From contig NZ_JALLPO010000003.1 of assembly GCF_023276435.1 (NCBI RefSeq), positions 219,560 through 283,559 of the forward strand: a stretch of DNA of 64,000 bases, read 5' to 3'. Positions 7,471 through 14,870 of the stretch are shown here, in pieces. The translations under genes and the position numbers were made by a program. Each line of letters opens with the position of its first letter. Positions within the stretch are counted from its first letter, which is position 1. The stretch comes from Sphaerisporangium perillae (GTDB lineage: Bacteria > Actinomycetota > Actinomycetes > Streptosporangiales > Streptosporangiaceae). Below the pieces are notes generated by a model. It did not search any database and was not told where the DNA came from. It saw only the letters and a program-made list of their open reading frames with translations.

Positions 7471-8298
7471 TCAATGCCTTCGCTCCTTCTTCAGCCAGGT
7501 GAAGCTCTCGGCGCTCGGGCCCGCCGGCCGGTATTCGAGGCCGACGTGGCCCCGGTAGCCGACGGCGCCGAGACGCTCGAAGATCAGGTCGTACGGCATG
7601 GCGGCCGTGCCCGGCTGCCCGCGGCCGGGGTCGTCGGCGACCTGCACGTGGCCGAACCGGCCGGCGTGCCGGTCGATCAGCTCGAGCACGTCCTCTCCCA
7701 TGCGGTGCAGGTGGTACAGGTCGGCGAGGAAGGCCACGTTGGCCGCGCCGGTCTCGTCGATCAGATCGAACGCCGCGGCGGAGGAGGTGATCGGGTAGCC
7801 GGGGTTCTCGTGGGAGTTGAGCGCCTCCACCACGACCGTGGCGCCGATCGCGGCCGCCGCCTCGGCCGCCCGGGCCAGGTGGGTGAGCGCCAGTTCGCGT
7901 TGCGCCGCCTCGGCCAGGCCGGGAACGCGGTTGCCGTAGAGCGCGTTGAGCACCCGGCAGCCGAGCGACTCGGCCAGCCCGGCCGCGACGTCCACGTTGG
8001 CCAGGAACCGCGCCGCGCCGCCGGGCCGCGACAGCAGACCGCGCTCGCCCGCGGCCATGTCGCCGGCGTCGAAGTTGAGGCCCACCAGGCGCACCCCGGC
8101 GTCCTGGATGGATCTGCGCAGGGCGTCGAGGTCGGCGTCGGGCGGGTCGGGACGATCGAACGGCCACCACAGCTCGACGGCGTCGAACCCGGCCTTCGCG
8201 GCGGCCTCCGGCCGCTGGAGCAGGGGCAGCTCGGTGAACAGGATGGAGAGGTTGACGTCGAACGCCAGACCGTCGGACGGGGGCACACTGAAGCTCAT
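7471..8298 (-). CDS. hyi: Hydroxypyruvate isomerase family TIM-barrel protein
   Basis: A 275-residue xylose-isomerase-like TIM barrel that by family interconverts hydroxypyruvate and tartronate semialdehyde. Typical segments are AFDVNLSILFTELPLLQRPEA at the start, AGFDAVELWWPF, LVGLNFDAGDMAAGERGLLS, VVVEALNSHENPGY (metal-ligand glutamate) and the late HVGLEYRP glutamate strand. Start ATG at 8298 is chosen because GGGAGGC lies about 6 nt upstream and the protein then begins at the usual family position; a longer open frame upstream is low-complexity. It sits upstream of garR and gcl, consistent with the same pool of C3 intermediates. Confidence 0.86.
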   Translation of the reverse strand: MSFSVPPSDGLAFDVNLSILFTELPLLQRPEAAAKAGFDAVELWWPFDRPDPPDADLDALRRSIQDAGVRLVGLNFDAGDMAAGERGLLSRPGGAARFLANVDVAAGLAESLGCRVLNALYGNRVPGLAEAAQRELALTHLARAAEAAAAIGATVVVEALNSHENPGYPITSSAAAFDLIDETGAANVAFLADLYHLHRMGEDVLELIDRHAGRFGHVQVADDPGRGQPGTAAMPYDLIFERLGAVGYRGHVGLEYRPAGPSAESFTWLKKERRH

Positions 8299-8372
8299 CG
8301 GCCGCCTCCCCGACTCCGCCCCTGCGAGCAGCCCTTCATCGACCGCCCAGGACACAGGCAGCGCGGCGCACA

Positions 8373-8452
8373 CTCCGCCGAACCGGCCCCGCGCCCCACA
8401 GCCGCGCCCCAAGAACCCCGGGCACGACGCTCCACCGAACCGGCCCCGCGCG
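8373..8452. repeat. Pair of 23-nt direct repeats between hyi and sucD
   Basis: Two near-identical copies, CTCC(G/A)CCGAACCGGCCCC followed by GCGC, lie at 8373-8395 and 8430-8452 in the 154-nt spacer. They differ at one internal base and at the last base. No gene is evident in the spacer. Confidence 0.6.
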
Positions 8453-9340
8453 TCATGATCGTGCCCCGAGGAGCTCGCGCATGAGGCGGGCGGTCTCGCT
8501 CGGGGTCTTGCCGACCCGGACACCGACCTTCTCCAGCGCCTCCTTCTTGGCCTGCGCCGTACCCGCCGAACCCGACACGATCGCACCGGCATGCCCCATG
8601 GTCTTGCCCTCCGGCGCGGTGAACCCCGCCACATAGGCCACCACCGGCTTGGTCACACGCTCCTCGATGTAAGCCGCCGCACGCTCCTCGGCGTCACCAC
8701 CGATCTCACCGATCATCACGATCGCATCAGTGCCCGGATCGGCCTGGAACGCCTCCAGCGCATCGATGTGCGTCGTCCCGATCACCGGGTCGCCACCGAT
8801 GCCCACAGCCGTGGAGAACCCCACATCACGCAGCTCGTACATCAGCTGATAGGTCAGCGTCCCCGACTTGCTCACCAGACCGATACGACCCGCCGTGGTG
8901 ATGTCCGCCGGAATGATGCCGGCGCTCGCCTGCCCTGGGCTGATGAGGCCCGGGCAGTTCGGGCCGATCACGCGGGTCGTCCCGGCGGCCCGGGCGCGCG
9001 CCAGGAACCGGATGGTGTCGTGGACGGGGACGCCTTCGGTGATGACCACGCACAGGCCGATGCCCGCGTCGATGGCCTCCTCGACGGCGCTCCGGGTGAA
9101 CCTCGGCGGGACGAACACCACCGAGACGTCCGCTCCCGTCCGCTCGGCGGCCTCGGCGACCGTGCCGAAGACGGGGAGCCGGCGATCGGCGAAGTCGACG
9201 GCCTGCCCGCCCTTGCCGGGGGTGACCCCGGCGACGACTTCGGTGCCGGCGGCGAGCATGCGCGCCGTGTGGCGGGCGCCCTCGGCGCCGGTCATGCCCT
9301 GGACGAGCACCTTGCTGTCCTTGGTCAGGAAGACGGCCAT
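8453..9340 (-). CDS. sucD: Succinyl-CoA ligase-type (NDP-forming) alpha subunit
   Basis: A 295-residue alpha subunit of an NDP-forming acyl-CoA ligase. The CoA-binding Rossmann fold is at the N-terminus ([16 protein letters not shown]), [11 protein letters not shown] lies near residue 126, and the phospho-histidine is His250 in MGHAGAI. Start ATG at 9340 has GAGAGGAG 8 nt upstream. Codon use changes inside the gene: the part at about 8545-8935 prefers GGT, GAT, CGT and GCG, while the rest is almost all C-ending. The pair with sucC lies in the oxalate/glyoxylate island rather than with TCA genes, so it may supply succinyl-CoA as CoA donor or act on another diacid such as malate; family motifs cannot decide this. 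Confidence 0.88.
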   Translation of the reverse strand: MAVFLTKDSKVLVQGMTGAEGARHTARMLAAGTEVVAGVTPGKGGQAVDFADRRLPVFGTVAEAAERTGADVSVVFVPPRFTRSAVEEAIDAGIGLCVVITEGVPVHDTIRFLARARAAGTTRVIGPNCPGLISPGQASAGIIPADITTAGRIGLVSKSGTLTYQLMYELRDVGFSTAVGIGGDPVIGTTHIDALEAFQADPGTDAIVMIGEIGGDAEERAAAYIEERVTKPVVAYVAGFTAPEGKTMGHAGAIVSGSAGTAQAKKEALEKVGVRVGKTPSETARLMRELLGARS

Positions 9341-9491
9341 CGTCGCTGCTCCTCTCGGCCGCCCGCACGGCCCGTCTGATCCGCCGCACGCCCCACCGCG
9401 CCGGCTACCCGATCTGCCTGATGCGCCGCGCCGGCCTTGCGATGTGGTCTCGCGACCGTCGGCTCGCGCGTCGTCGCGCCGCCTGCCAGGC

Positions 9492-10661
9492 TCATGCCGC
9501 GGCCAGCCTTGCCGCGAGCTCCGCGGCGGCGTCCATGGTCGGGACGACGCGGACCAGCGGATGCCGGGCCGCGTCGAGGACGGCGAGGCCGGCCTCGGCG
9601 TTATTGCCGTCCAGCCGCACCACGATCGGGTGGCGCAGCCCTCGGTCGCCCAGCATCTCCAGCGCGGAGACGATGCCGTTCGCGACCGCGTCACACGCGG
9701 TGATGCCGCCGAAGACGTTCACCAGCACCGCCCGCACGTCCGGATCGGACAGGACGATCTCCAGCGCGTCGGCCATCACCTGGGCGGAGGCCCCTCCCCC
9801 GATGTCGAGGAAGTTGGCCGGACGCGCCCCGCCCGCGCTCTCGCCCGCGTACGCCACGACGTCGAGCGTCGACATGACCAGGCCCGCGCCGTTGCCGATC
9901 ACCCCGACCTCGCCGTCGAGCTTGACGTAGTTGAGCCCTCTGCTCGCCGCCCTCGCCTCAAGGCCGGCGGATCCTCCCGCCGGGGCGTCGGCGAAGGCGT
10001 CGCGGTCGTGGCGGAAGGCGGCGTTGTCGTCGAGGGTGACCTTGCCGTCGAGGGCGAGCACCCGGCCGTCCTGGGTGCAGGCCAGCGGGTTGACCTCCAC
10101 CAGAAGCGCGTCCTCCTCGGCCATGACGCGCCACAGGCGCACCAGGACGTCGGCGACGGCCGCGTGGACCTCCGCGGGGAGGCCGGCGCGTGCGGCGAGC
10201 AGCCCGGCGGTCTCGGCGTCCACGCCGCGTGCCGGGTCCACCGGCATCATGGCCAGCGCCTCCGGCCTGGTCGCGGCGACCTCCTCGATGTCCATCCCGC
10301 CCTCGCTCGACACCATGGCGAGGAACGTCTTGTTCGCCCGGTCGACGAGGTAGGCGGCGTAGTACTCCTCGAAGGCCACCGTGGCGCGCTCGACGAGCAC
10401 GGTCTCGGCCGTGTGGCCCTTGATGTCCATGCCGAGCACCTTGGCGGCCTCGGTGTGCGCCGAGGCGGGGCCGGGCGCGGGGCGCACTCCGCCCGCCTTG
10501 CCCCGGCCGCCGGTCTTCACCTGGGCCTTGATGACGGTGGGCCCGGCCAGCTCCGTCGCCGCCGACCGGGCCTCCTCGGGCGTGGCTGCGACCCGGCCCG
10601 GCGGGACGGGGACGCCGTGCCGCGCGAAGAGCTGCTTCGCCTGGTACTCGTACAGGTCCAT
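9492..10661 (-). CDS. sucC: Succinyl-CoA ligase-type (NDP-forming) beta subunit
   Basis: A 389-residue ATP-grasp beta subunit. It starts [20 protein letters not shown], has [15 protein letters not shown] in the nucleotide fold, EVNPLA near residue 195 and the C-terminal [16 protein letters not shown] segment that receives the phosphate from the alpha-subunit histidine. Length and motifs match SucC. It is followed by a 151-nt gap and then the alpha subunit on the same strand; that gap is large for this pair and shows no gene. Its control region is the palindrome-bearing intergenic shared with the divergent oxalate/formate transporter, which points to regulation with the island. Confidence 0.9.
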   Translation of the reverse strand: MDLYEYQAKQLFARHGVPVPPGRVAATPEEARSAATELAGPTVIKAQVKTGGRGKAGGVRPAPGPASAHTEAAKVLGMDIKGHTAETVLVERATVAFEEYYAAYLVDRANKTFLAMVSSEGGMDIEEVAATRPEALAMMPVDPARGVDAETAGLLAARAGLPAEVHAAVADVLVRLWRVMAEEDALLVEVNPLACTQDGRVLALDGKVTLDDNAAFRHDRDAFADAPAGGSAGLEARAASRGLNYVKLDGEVGVIGNGAGLVMSTLDVVAYAGESAGGARPANFLDIGGGASAQVMADALEIVLSDPDVRAVLVNVFGGITACDAVANGIVSALEMLGDRGLRHPIVVRLDGNNAEAGLAVLDAARHPLVRVVPTMDAAAELAARLAAA

Positions 10662-10678
10662 CGCGTCTCCTTATGCGC

Positions 10679-10708
10679 TTCTTCCATACGGTATACCGTA
10701 TGGAAGAA
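10679..10708. promoter_or_regulatory. 30-bp perfect palindromic operator between sucC and the OxlT-type gene
   Basis: The core CCATACGGTATACCGTATGG (10684-10703) extends to a 30-bp perfect palindrome flanked by TTCTT and AAGAA. Its ATAC/GTAT half-sites recur in other control regions of the island. The FCD subfamily of GntR regulators often binds GTATAC-type palindromes, so the 12179 product is the likely ligand (inference). Confidence 0.7.
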
Positions 10709-10749
10709 CAGCCGTCCAGGCCTCGACAGGAAACTGCATTCGGTATATT

Positions 10750-10762
10750 CCATACTGTATGG
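10750..10762. promoter_or_regulatory. Second operator copy, overlapping the OxlT-type start codon
   Basis: CCATACTGTATGG is a perfect odd palindrome centred on 10756. The proposed ATG (10759-10761) lies inside it. A further GTAT half-site is at 10743-10746. Confidence 0.6.
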
Positions 10763-12060
10763 AGAAACCGCGATTGGTCCGCGACTGGCGCGGACGCCCC
10801 TACCTCGTCGGCCCCGACGCACGCGATCTCACCGGGCGGCCGAGGAACTGGATGTTCTGGCTGCCATGGGCGGCGATGGTCGCCATCGCCCCCCTGCAGT
10901 ACGGGTACGCCGCCGCCACGCCGGCCCTGATCACCCTCCGCGGCGGCTCGGCACTCGCGGCCTTGCTGCCGCTGGCCGCCTGGATCGTCTGCCAGGCCGT
11001 CACCGCCGTCCCCGCCATCCATCTGGTGCGGCGCGGGCGGCTCAGCCCGCGCGGGGCGCTGTGGGCCGGCGCCGCGCTGAGCGGCGCGGCGCTGCTCGCG
11101 GTCGCCGCGGCCGGCGGCCCCCCGGCCGTCCTGATCGGGTACGCGCTGCTCGGAGGGGCCGGAGGCGGCCTGGTGTACGGCGTCTGCACCGAGACCGTCG
11201 CGCGGTGGTATCCCGAGCGGCCGGCGACGCGGGTCGGCTTCGTGACCGGCGCCTACGCCTACGGCGCCGCGCCGCTCGCGCTCGTCGCCGGGCTGGACCC
11301 CCATAGCCTCCAGCCGGCGTTCGCCGTCTCGGCCGTCATCGCGCTGGCGGCCGTAGGAGTGGCGGCGCACTTCGTCCGGCTTCCCCCGCCGCACTGGTGG
11401 CCCTCGGAGGTGGACCCCCGCCGCCACGCCCTCGACCGGCTGATCCTGCGCAGGACGCCTCCGGCCGTGCGGCAGTTCTCCATGGGCCAGGCGCTTCGGA
11501 CCGGCGCGCTGTCCCGCCTGGCGGCGATCCTGGCCTGCGCCGGAGCGGTGTCGCTCTTCGACGTCGTGGCGCTCGCCACAGCGGGGAAGGCCGCACCCTG
11601 GATCGCGCTCACCCTGCTGATCACGCTCAACGGGGCCGGGCGGGCCTGCGCGATGCTGGTCTCCGAGCGGGTCGGCCGCAGGCGCGTGCTCGGCGCGGTG
11701 CTGGCGCTGCTCGGCGCCGGCCAGCTCGTGCTGGCGGCCGGCCTGGCGGCGCGGTCGGCGCCGCTGGTGATCCTCGGGGCCGTGCTCGCCGGCGCGGGAG
11801 GCGGGGCGTTCTACCCGCTCATCGCCGGCCTGGTGCGCGAGTTCTTCGGCGAGGAGCGCACGGCGGAGATCCACGGCGTGGTCTACAGCGCCAAGGCGGT
11901 GGCGGGCGTGCTCGGCATCGGCCTGGCGGCCCTGCCGGCGATCTCCGCGAGCCCCGCGGCGGCCTTCGTCCTCATGGCCGCGGTCGCCCTGCTCTCCGCC
12001 GCGGCGAGCCTCGGCCTGCGCGTGCCGGGGCGTCCGGCCACGCTCCCGACCCAGGTGTGA
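10759..12060 (+). CDS. Oxalate/formate antiporter family (OFA) MFS transporter
   Basis: A 433-residue major facilitator with about 12 hydrophobic segments, for example NWMFWLPWAAMVAIAP and ALLGGAGGGLVYGV. The segment ETVARWYPERPATRVGFVTGAYAYGAAP and the PPPHWWPSEVDP loop mirror the second OxlT-type protein at 13222-14607, so the two are paralogues. The family exchanges oxalate for formate or imports related monocarboxylates. The ATG at 10759 has no ribosome binding site and lies within an operator; translation may be leaderless, or TTG at 10774 may be the true start. It is divergent from sucC across the shared operator region. Confidence 0.8.
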   Translation: MEKPRLVRDWRGRPYLVGPDARDLTGRPRNWMFWLPWAAMVAIAPLQYGYAAATPALITLRGGSALAALLPLAAWIVCQAVTAVPAIHLVRRGRLSPRGALWAGAALSGAALLAVAAAGGPPAVLIGYALLGGAGGGLVYGVCTETVARWYPERPATRVGFVTGAYAYGAAPLALVAGLDPHSLQPAFAVSAVIALAAVGVAAHFVRLPPPHWWPSEVDPRRHALDRLILRRTPPAVRQFSMGQALRTGALSRLAAILACAGAVSLFDVVALATAGKAAPWIALTLLITLNGAGRACAMLVSERVGRRRVLGAVLALLGAGQLVLAAGLAARSAPLVILGAVLAGAGGGAFYPLIAGLVREFFGEERTAEIHGVVYSAKAVAGVLGIGLAALPAISASPAAAFVLMAAVALLSAAASLGLRVPGRPATLPTQV

Positions 12061-12079
12061 TCGAGTTCACCCAGGCCGG

Positions 12080-12103
12080 TACAGCGTCAGACTGTATGCT
12101 GTA
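12080..12103. promoter_or_regulatory. Possible operator upstream of the GntR gene
   Basis: TACAGC (12080-12085) and GCTGTA (12098-12103) form an inverted repeat around ACTGTATG, which resembles a half-site of the island operator. It lies 75-100 nt before the regulator start, so autoregulation is plausible but the match is weak. Confidence 0.35.
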
Positions 12104-12128
12104 GGCAGTTGACGAAAAACTTTTCAGC

Positions 12129-12156
12129 GGGCCCGTGACACTGCGGGCCCTGTCAC
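12129..12156 (+). promoter_or_regulatory. Overlapping inverted repeats in the GntR gene leader
   Basis: GGGCCCG (12129-12135) pairs with CGGGCCC (12144-12150), and GTGACA (12135-12140) pairs with TGTCAC (12151-12156). The two stems cannot form together. They end 10 nt before the Shine-Dalgarno region (12166-12177), so they may be alternative leader hairpins or a DNA operator. Confidence 0.45.
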
Positions 12157-12178
12157 ATCCCTTTCTGGAGTTGAGGAA

Positions 12179-12925
12179 ATGTCCCGGCCCGATCTGGCGA
12201 GCACCACAGCCGCACCCAAGATCGCGCGTCCCGTCCCGCTACGCGAAAGCGTCTTCGAGGCGCTGCTCGAGCAGATCATCAGCGGGCACCTCCGCCCCGG
12301 CCAGCATCTCGCCGAGAGCGAACTCGCCGAGATGCTCGGGGTCTCCCGCCAGCCGATCAGAGAGGCGCTCCAGCTCCTCAGCGGCGAGGGCTGGGTCGAC
12401 CTGCATCCCGGCCACGGCGCGTTCGTGCACGCCCCGACCGCCGAGGAGGCCGACCAGCTCCTCGCCGTACGGGCGCTCCTCGAGACCGAGGCCGCCCGTC
12501 TGGCGGCCCTCAACCGCACCGACGAGGGCCTGGCCCGGCTGCGCGCGCTCTGCTCGCGCGGCATGGCCGCCATGGAGGCCGACGACGTCGACGGCGCGGT
12601 CACGGCCAACTCCCAGCTGCACGCCACGGTCATGGAGCTGTCCGGCAACGCCGTCCTCGGCGACCTCGCCGCACAGGTCTCCCGCAGGGTCCGGTGGTAC
12701 CACACGCCGGTGGCCCGCCAGCGCGGCCGGGCCTCCTGGGAGGAGCACACCGCGCTGATCGACGCGATCGCCGCCGGCGACGCCGGCCTGGCCGGCGAGA
12801 TCATGAAGAACCACACCGAGCAGACCCGCCATCTGTACCTGAGCCAGCTCGGCGAGGAGGAGCCGGTCGAGCCGATCCCCAGCAAGCGCAGGAAGCGGCG
12901 GGCGCCCGCCTCGTTCGGAAGTTGA
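12179..12925 (+). CDS. GntR-family transcriptional regulator, FadR/FCD subfamily
   Basis: A 248-residue regulator. A winged helix-turn-helix occupies about residues 18-82, with ESELAEMLGVSRQPIREALQ as recognition core and GEGWVDLHPGHGAFV as wing. An all-helical FCD ligand domain follows (ALLETEAARLAAL, then ANSQLHATVMELSGN, then WEEHTALIDAIAAGD), ending in a basic tail KRRKRR. FCD domains often bind small organic acids through a metal. It lies between the two OxlT-type transporter genes, and palindromes suited to this subfamily occur in at least four control regions of the island, so it is the likely local regulator of oxalate/glyoxylate genes. Start ATG at 12179 follows a GGAG/GAGGA region. 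Confidence 0.88.
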   Translation: MSRPDLASTTAAPKIARPVPLRESVFEALLEQIISGHLRPGQHLAESELAEMLGVSRQPIREALQLLSGEGWVDLHPGHGAFVHAPTAEEADQLLAVRALLETEAARLAALNRTDEGLARLRALCSRGMAAMEADDVDGAVTANSQLHATVMELSGNAVLGDLAAQVSRRVRWYHTPVARQRGRASWEEHTALIDAIAAGDAGLAGEIMKNHTEQTRHLYLSQLGEEEPVEPIPSKRRKRRAPASFGS

Positions 12926-13011
12926 CGCAGATGTCATCCACAGCTCGCTCCGGCGAAACATTCCGGAAGGAGATTAACCACGAGGGCGAAATCGCTTGTC
13001 TCCACGGAACA

Positions 13012-13076
13012 CGTGTGGCGACGCGCCCGCCGCCGAGGCCGGGGACGCCTCGGGACGGCGAACGCGTCGCCACACG
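13012..13076. terminator. Large nested hairpin between convergent genes
   Basis: CGTGTGGCGACGCG (13012-13025) is the exact inverse complement of 13063-13076, and CCGAGGC/GCCTCGG nests inside. It lies in the 296-nt gap between the regulator and the convergent transporter gene, fitting a bidirectional terminator. No gene was seen in the rest of the gap. Confidence 0.6.
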
Positions 13077-13221
13077 CCCGTACTGTTCTCACCTACCGGT
13101 GCTGACGCGACCTTCACCTGAGGACCCGTCACCCACCTGGGGACCCGTCACCCCCATCCGTCCGGCCGCTGACGTGCCGAGCGAGGGCGGGGCGAGCGAG
13201 GGCGGGGCGACGTCCGAGAGG

Positions 13222-14607
13222 TCAGCCAGAGGCCTGCTCGGACGCGGGTGCCAGAGTCGCACCGGCCGGCACGGCGGCCGGCTCGGAGCGGCCTGACCGC
13301 CCGGGCTGGCGCAGCGCCAGCGAGAGCAGGCCTGCCGCGAGGCTGGTCGTGCCCGCGATGATGAACGCCCCGCCGTACCCCCACGAGCCGATCACGACCG
13401 CGCCCATCCCCGACCCGAGCAGGCCGCTGACCAGCTTGGAGGAGTAGACCAGGCCGTAGTTCGTCGCGTTGTTGTTCTCCCCGAAGAAGTCCGCGGTCAT
13501 GGCCGCGAACAGCGGGAAGATCGCTCCGCCGCCGAACCCTGAGATCATGGACGCCAGCAGGAAGAGCGGCATGTTGTGGATCGACCCCGACCACAGCACG
13601 GCGTACTGCGCCAGACCAAGGACCACGCACACGATCGTGAGCGTCTGCCGCCGGCCGACCAGGTCGGAGATCCAGCCGATCACGCCGCGGCCGGTGCCGT
13701 TCACTATCGCCTTCAGGCTCATCGCGAGGGCGACGATGCCCCCGGCGAACCCCATCTCCTTTCCGAACGGCACCTGGAAGGCGATGCCGAAGATGTTCAC
13801 GCCCGCCGTGCAGAGCAGGCACACCCACATCAGGGGCAGCATGCCGGTCTTGACGGCCTCCAGCGGCGTGTACTGCCGCACCGCGGGCGGGTTCTTGCGC
13901 AGGGCGCGCGTGTCGACCTGCCCTTTCAGCGGGTCGACGTGGCCCGGCCACCAGTTCTTCGGCGGGTCCTTGAGGAACAGCCCGGCGATGAACACGACGG
14001 CCAGCACGTACACGCCCACGAGATCCAGCACCGACTGGTAGTTCTCGGGATGCATGTACGAGGTGAATATGAAGACGAAGGGCACGGCGCCGTAGGCGAA
14101 ACCGCCGTTGACGAAGCCGGTCTTGCCGCCGCGCCGCTCTGGATACCACTTGGCGACCATGTTGACGCAGGTGGCGTAGACCAGGCCGGCGCCCCCACCG
14201 CCGAACAGGCCGAAGCCGAGGTAGGCCCAGAAGATGTTCGGGGCGTGGCTGAGCGCCAGGAAGCCGAGGAAGGCTCCCACCGCTCCGAGCATCATGGCCG
14301 CCCGCGCCGAGAGCTTGCCGCTCTCCCGCAGGTAGCCGGCCGGGAAGGCCACCGCAGCCTGGAAGAACACCCAGACGCTGAGCAGCCAGAAGATGTTGGT
14401 CGACGACCATCCGTGTGCTTCGTGCAGCGTCTCCTCCGCCGAGCCGAAGGCGTACTCCGAGACGCTGATGCCCATCATGCCGATCCACGGCAGGAGCACC
14501 ATCAGCCAGCGTGGCCGGCCCATGATGTCACGCGGGCTCTCGCCCATCCGATAGATGCGGCCATTACTGTCGGTGATCTCCCGAAAACCTGGTGTTACAG
14601 TGGTCAT
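13222..14607 (-). CDS. oxlT: Oxalate/formate antiporter (OxlT-type MFS transporter)
   Basis: A 461-residue MFS protein with 12 predicted hydrophobic segments. Family features are RPRWLMVLLPWIGMMGISVSEY, NMVAKWYPERRGGKTGFVNGGFAYGA and a DPPKNWWPGHVDP loop typical of the oxalate/formate antiporter group. It probably exchanges oxalate for formate, or imports oxalate, across the cytoplasmic membrane. Start ATG at 14607 is near GGTGTTACAGT; no strong ribosome site is visible. The C-terminus is a short Ala/Pro/Ser tail. It is transcribed away from the acyl-CoA ligase operon end and lies convergent to the GntR gene. Confidence 0.85.
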   Translation of the reverse strand: MTTVTPGFREITDSNGRIYRMGESPRDIMGRPRWLMVLLPWIGMMGISVSEYAFGSAEETLHEAHGWSSTNIFWLLSVWVFFQAAVAFPAGYLRESGKLSARAAMMLGAVGAFLGFLALSHAPNIFWAYLGFGLFGGGGAGLVYATCVNMVAKWYPERRGGKTGFVNGGFAYGAVPFVFIFTSYMHPENYQSVLDLVGVYVLAVVFIAGLFLKDPPKNWWPGHVDPLKGQVDTRALRKNPPAVRQYTPLEAVKTGMLPLMWVCLLCTAGVNIFGIAFQVPFGKEMGFAGGIVALAMSLKAIVNGTGRGVIGWISDLVGRRQTLTIVCVVLGLAQYAVLWSGSIHNMPLFLLASMISGFGGGAIFPLFAAMTADFFGENNNATNYGLVYSSKLVSGLLGSGMGAVVIGSWGYGGAFIIAGTTSLAAGLLSLALRQPGRSGRSEPAAVPAGATLAPASEQASG

Positions 14608-14697
14608 GAGAATCGCTTTCTTCGGCGCTGACCAGTGCTCCTCTGTTCCCCCGTCGTCGTTCTCGGCCGGCGCGGCGTACCGCGCGCGGCATCGCTC

Positions 14698-14715
14698 CCC
14701 GGCCTTGTGGCCGGG
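14698..14715. terminator. Short hairpin upstream of oxlT
   Basis: CCCGGCC (14698-14704) pairs with GGCCGGG (14709-14715) around a TTGT loop, in the 263-nt gap between oxlT and the acyl-CoA ligase gene. Confidence 0.35.
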
Positions 14716-14816
14716 TCGTGCTCAGGTGCGTGCCGGCATGCGGCCTCCTCTCCCGCCCCGCTGGGCGGAGCGGTCCGGACACGTTCCATCAGGGGCCGTC
14801 ACGGCAGGGCGGGCCG

Positions 14817-14845
14817 GGCGGTGGACCGCCAGATGATCCACCGCC
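14817..14845 (-). terminator. Terminator-like hairpin after the acyl-CoA ligase operon
   Basis: GGCGGTGGA and TCCACCGCC form a perfect 9-bp stem with an 11-nt loop, 25 nt beyond the ligase stop. No U-tract is present, which is usual in high-GC actinobacteria. Confidence 0.5.
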
Positions 14846-14870
14846 TGGAGCACGCCTCCGCCGCGCCCGC

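Noticed and set aside
12129..12156. H-type pseudoknot in the regulator leader
   Set aside because: The two stems are adjacent with no connecting nucleotides across the grooves, which is sterically unlikely; alternative hairpins fit better.
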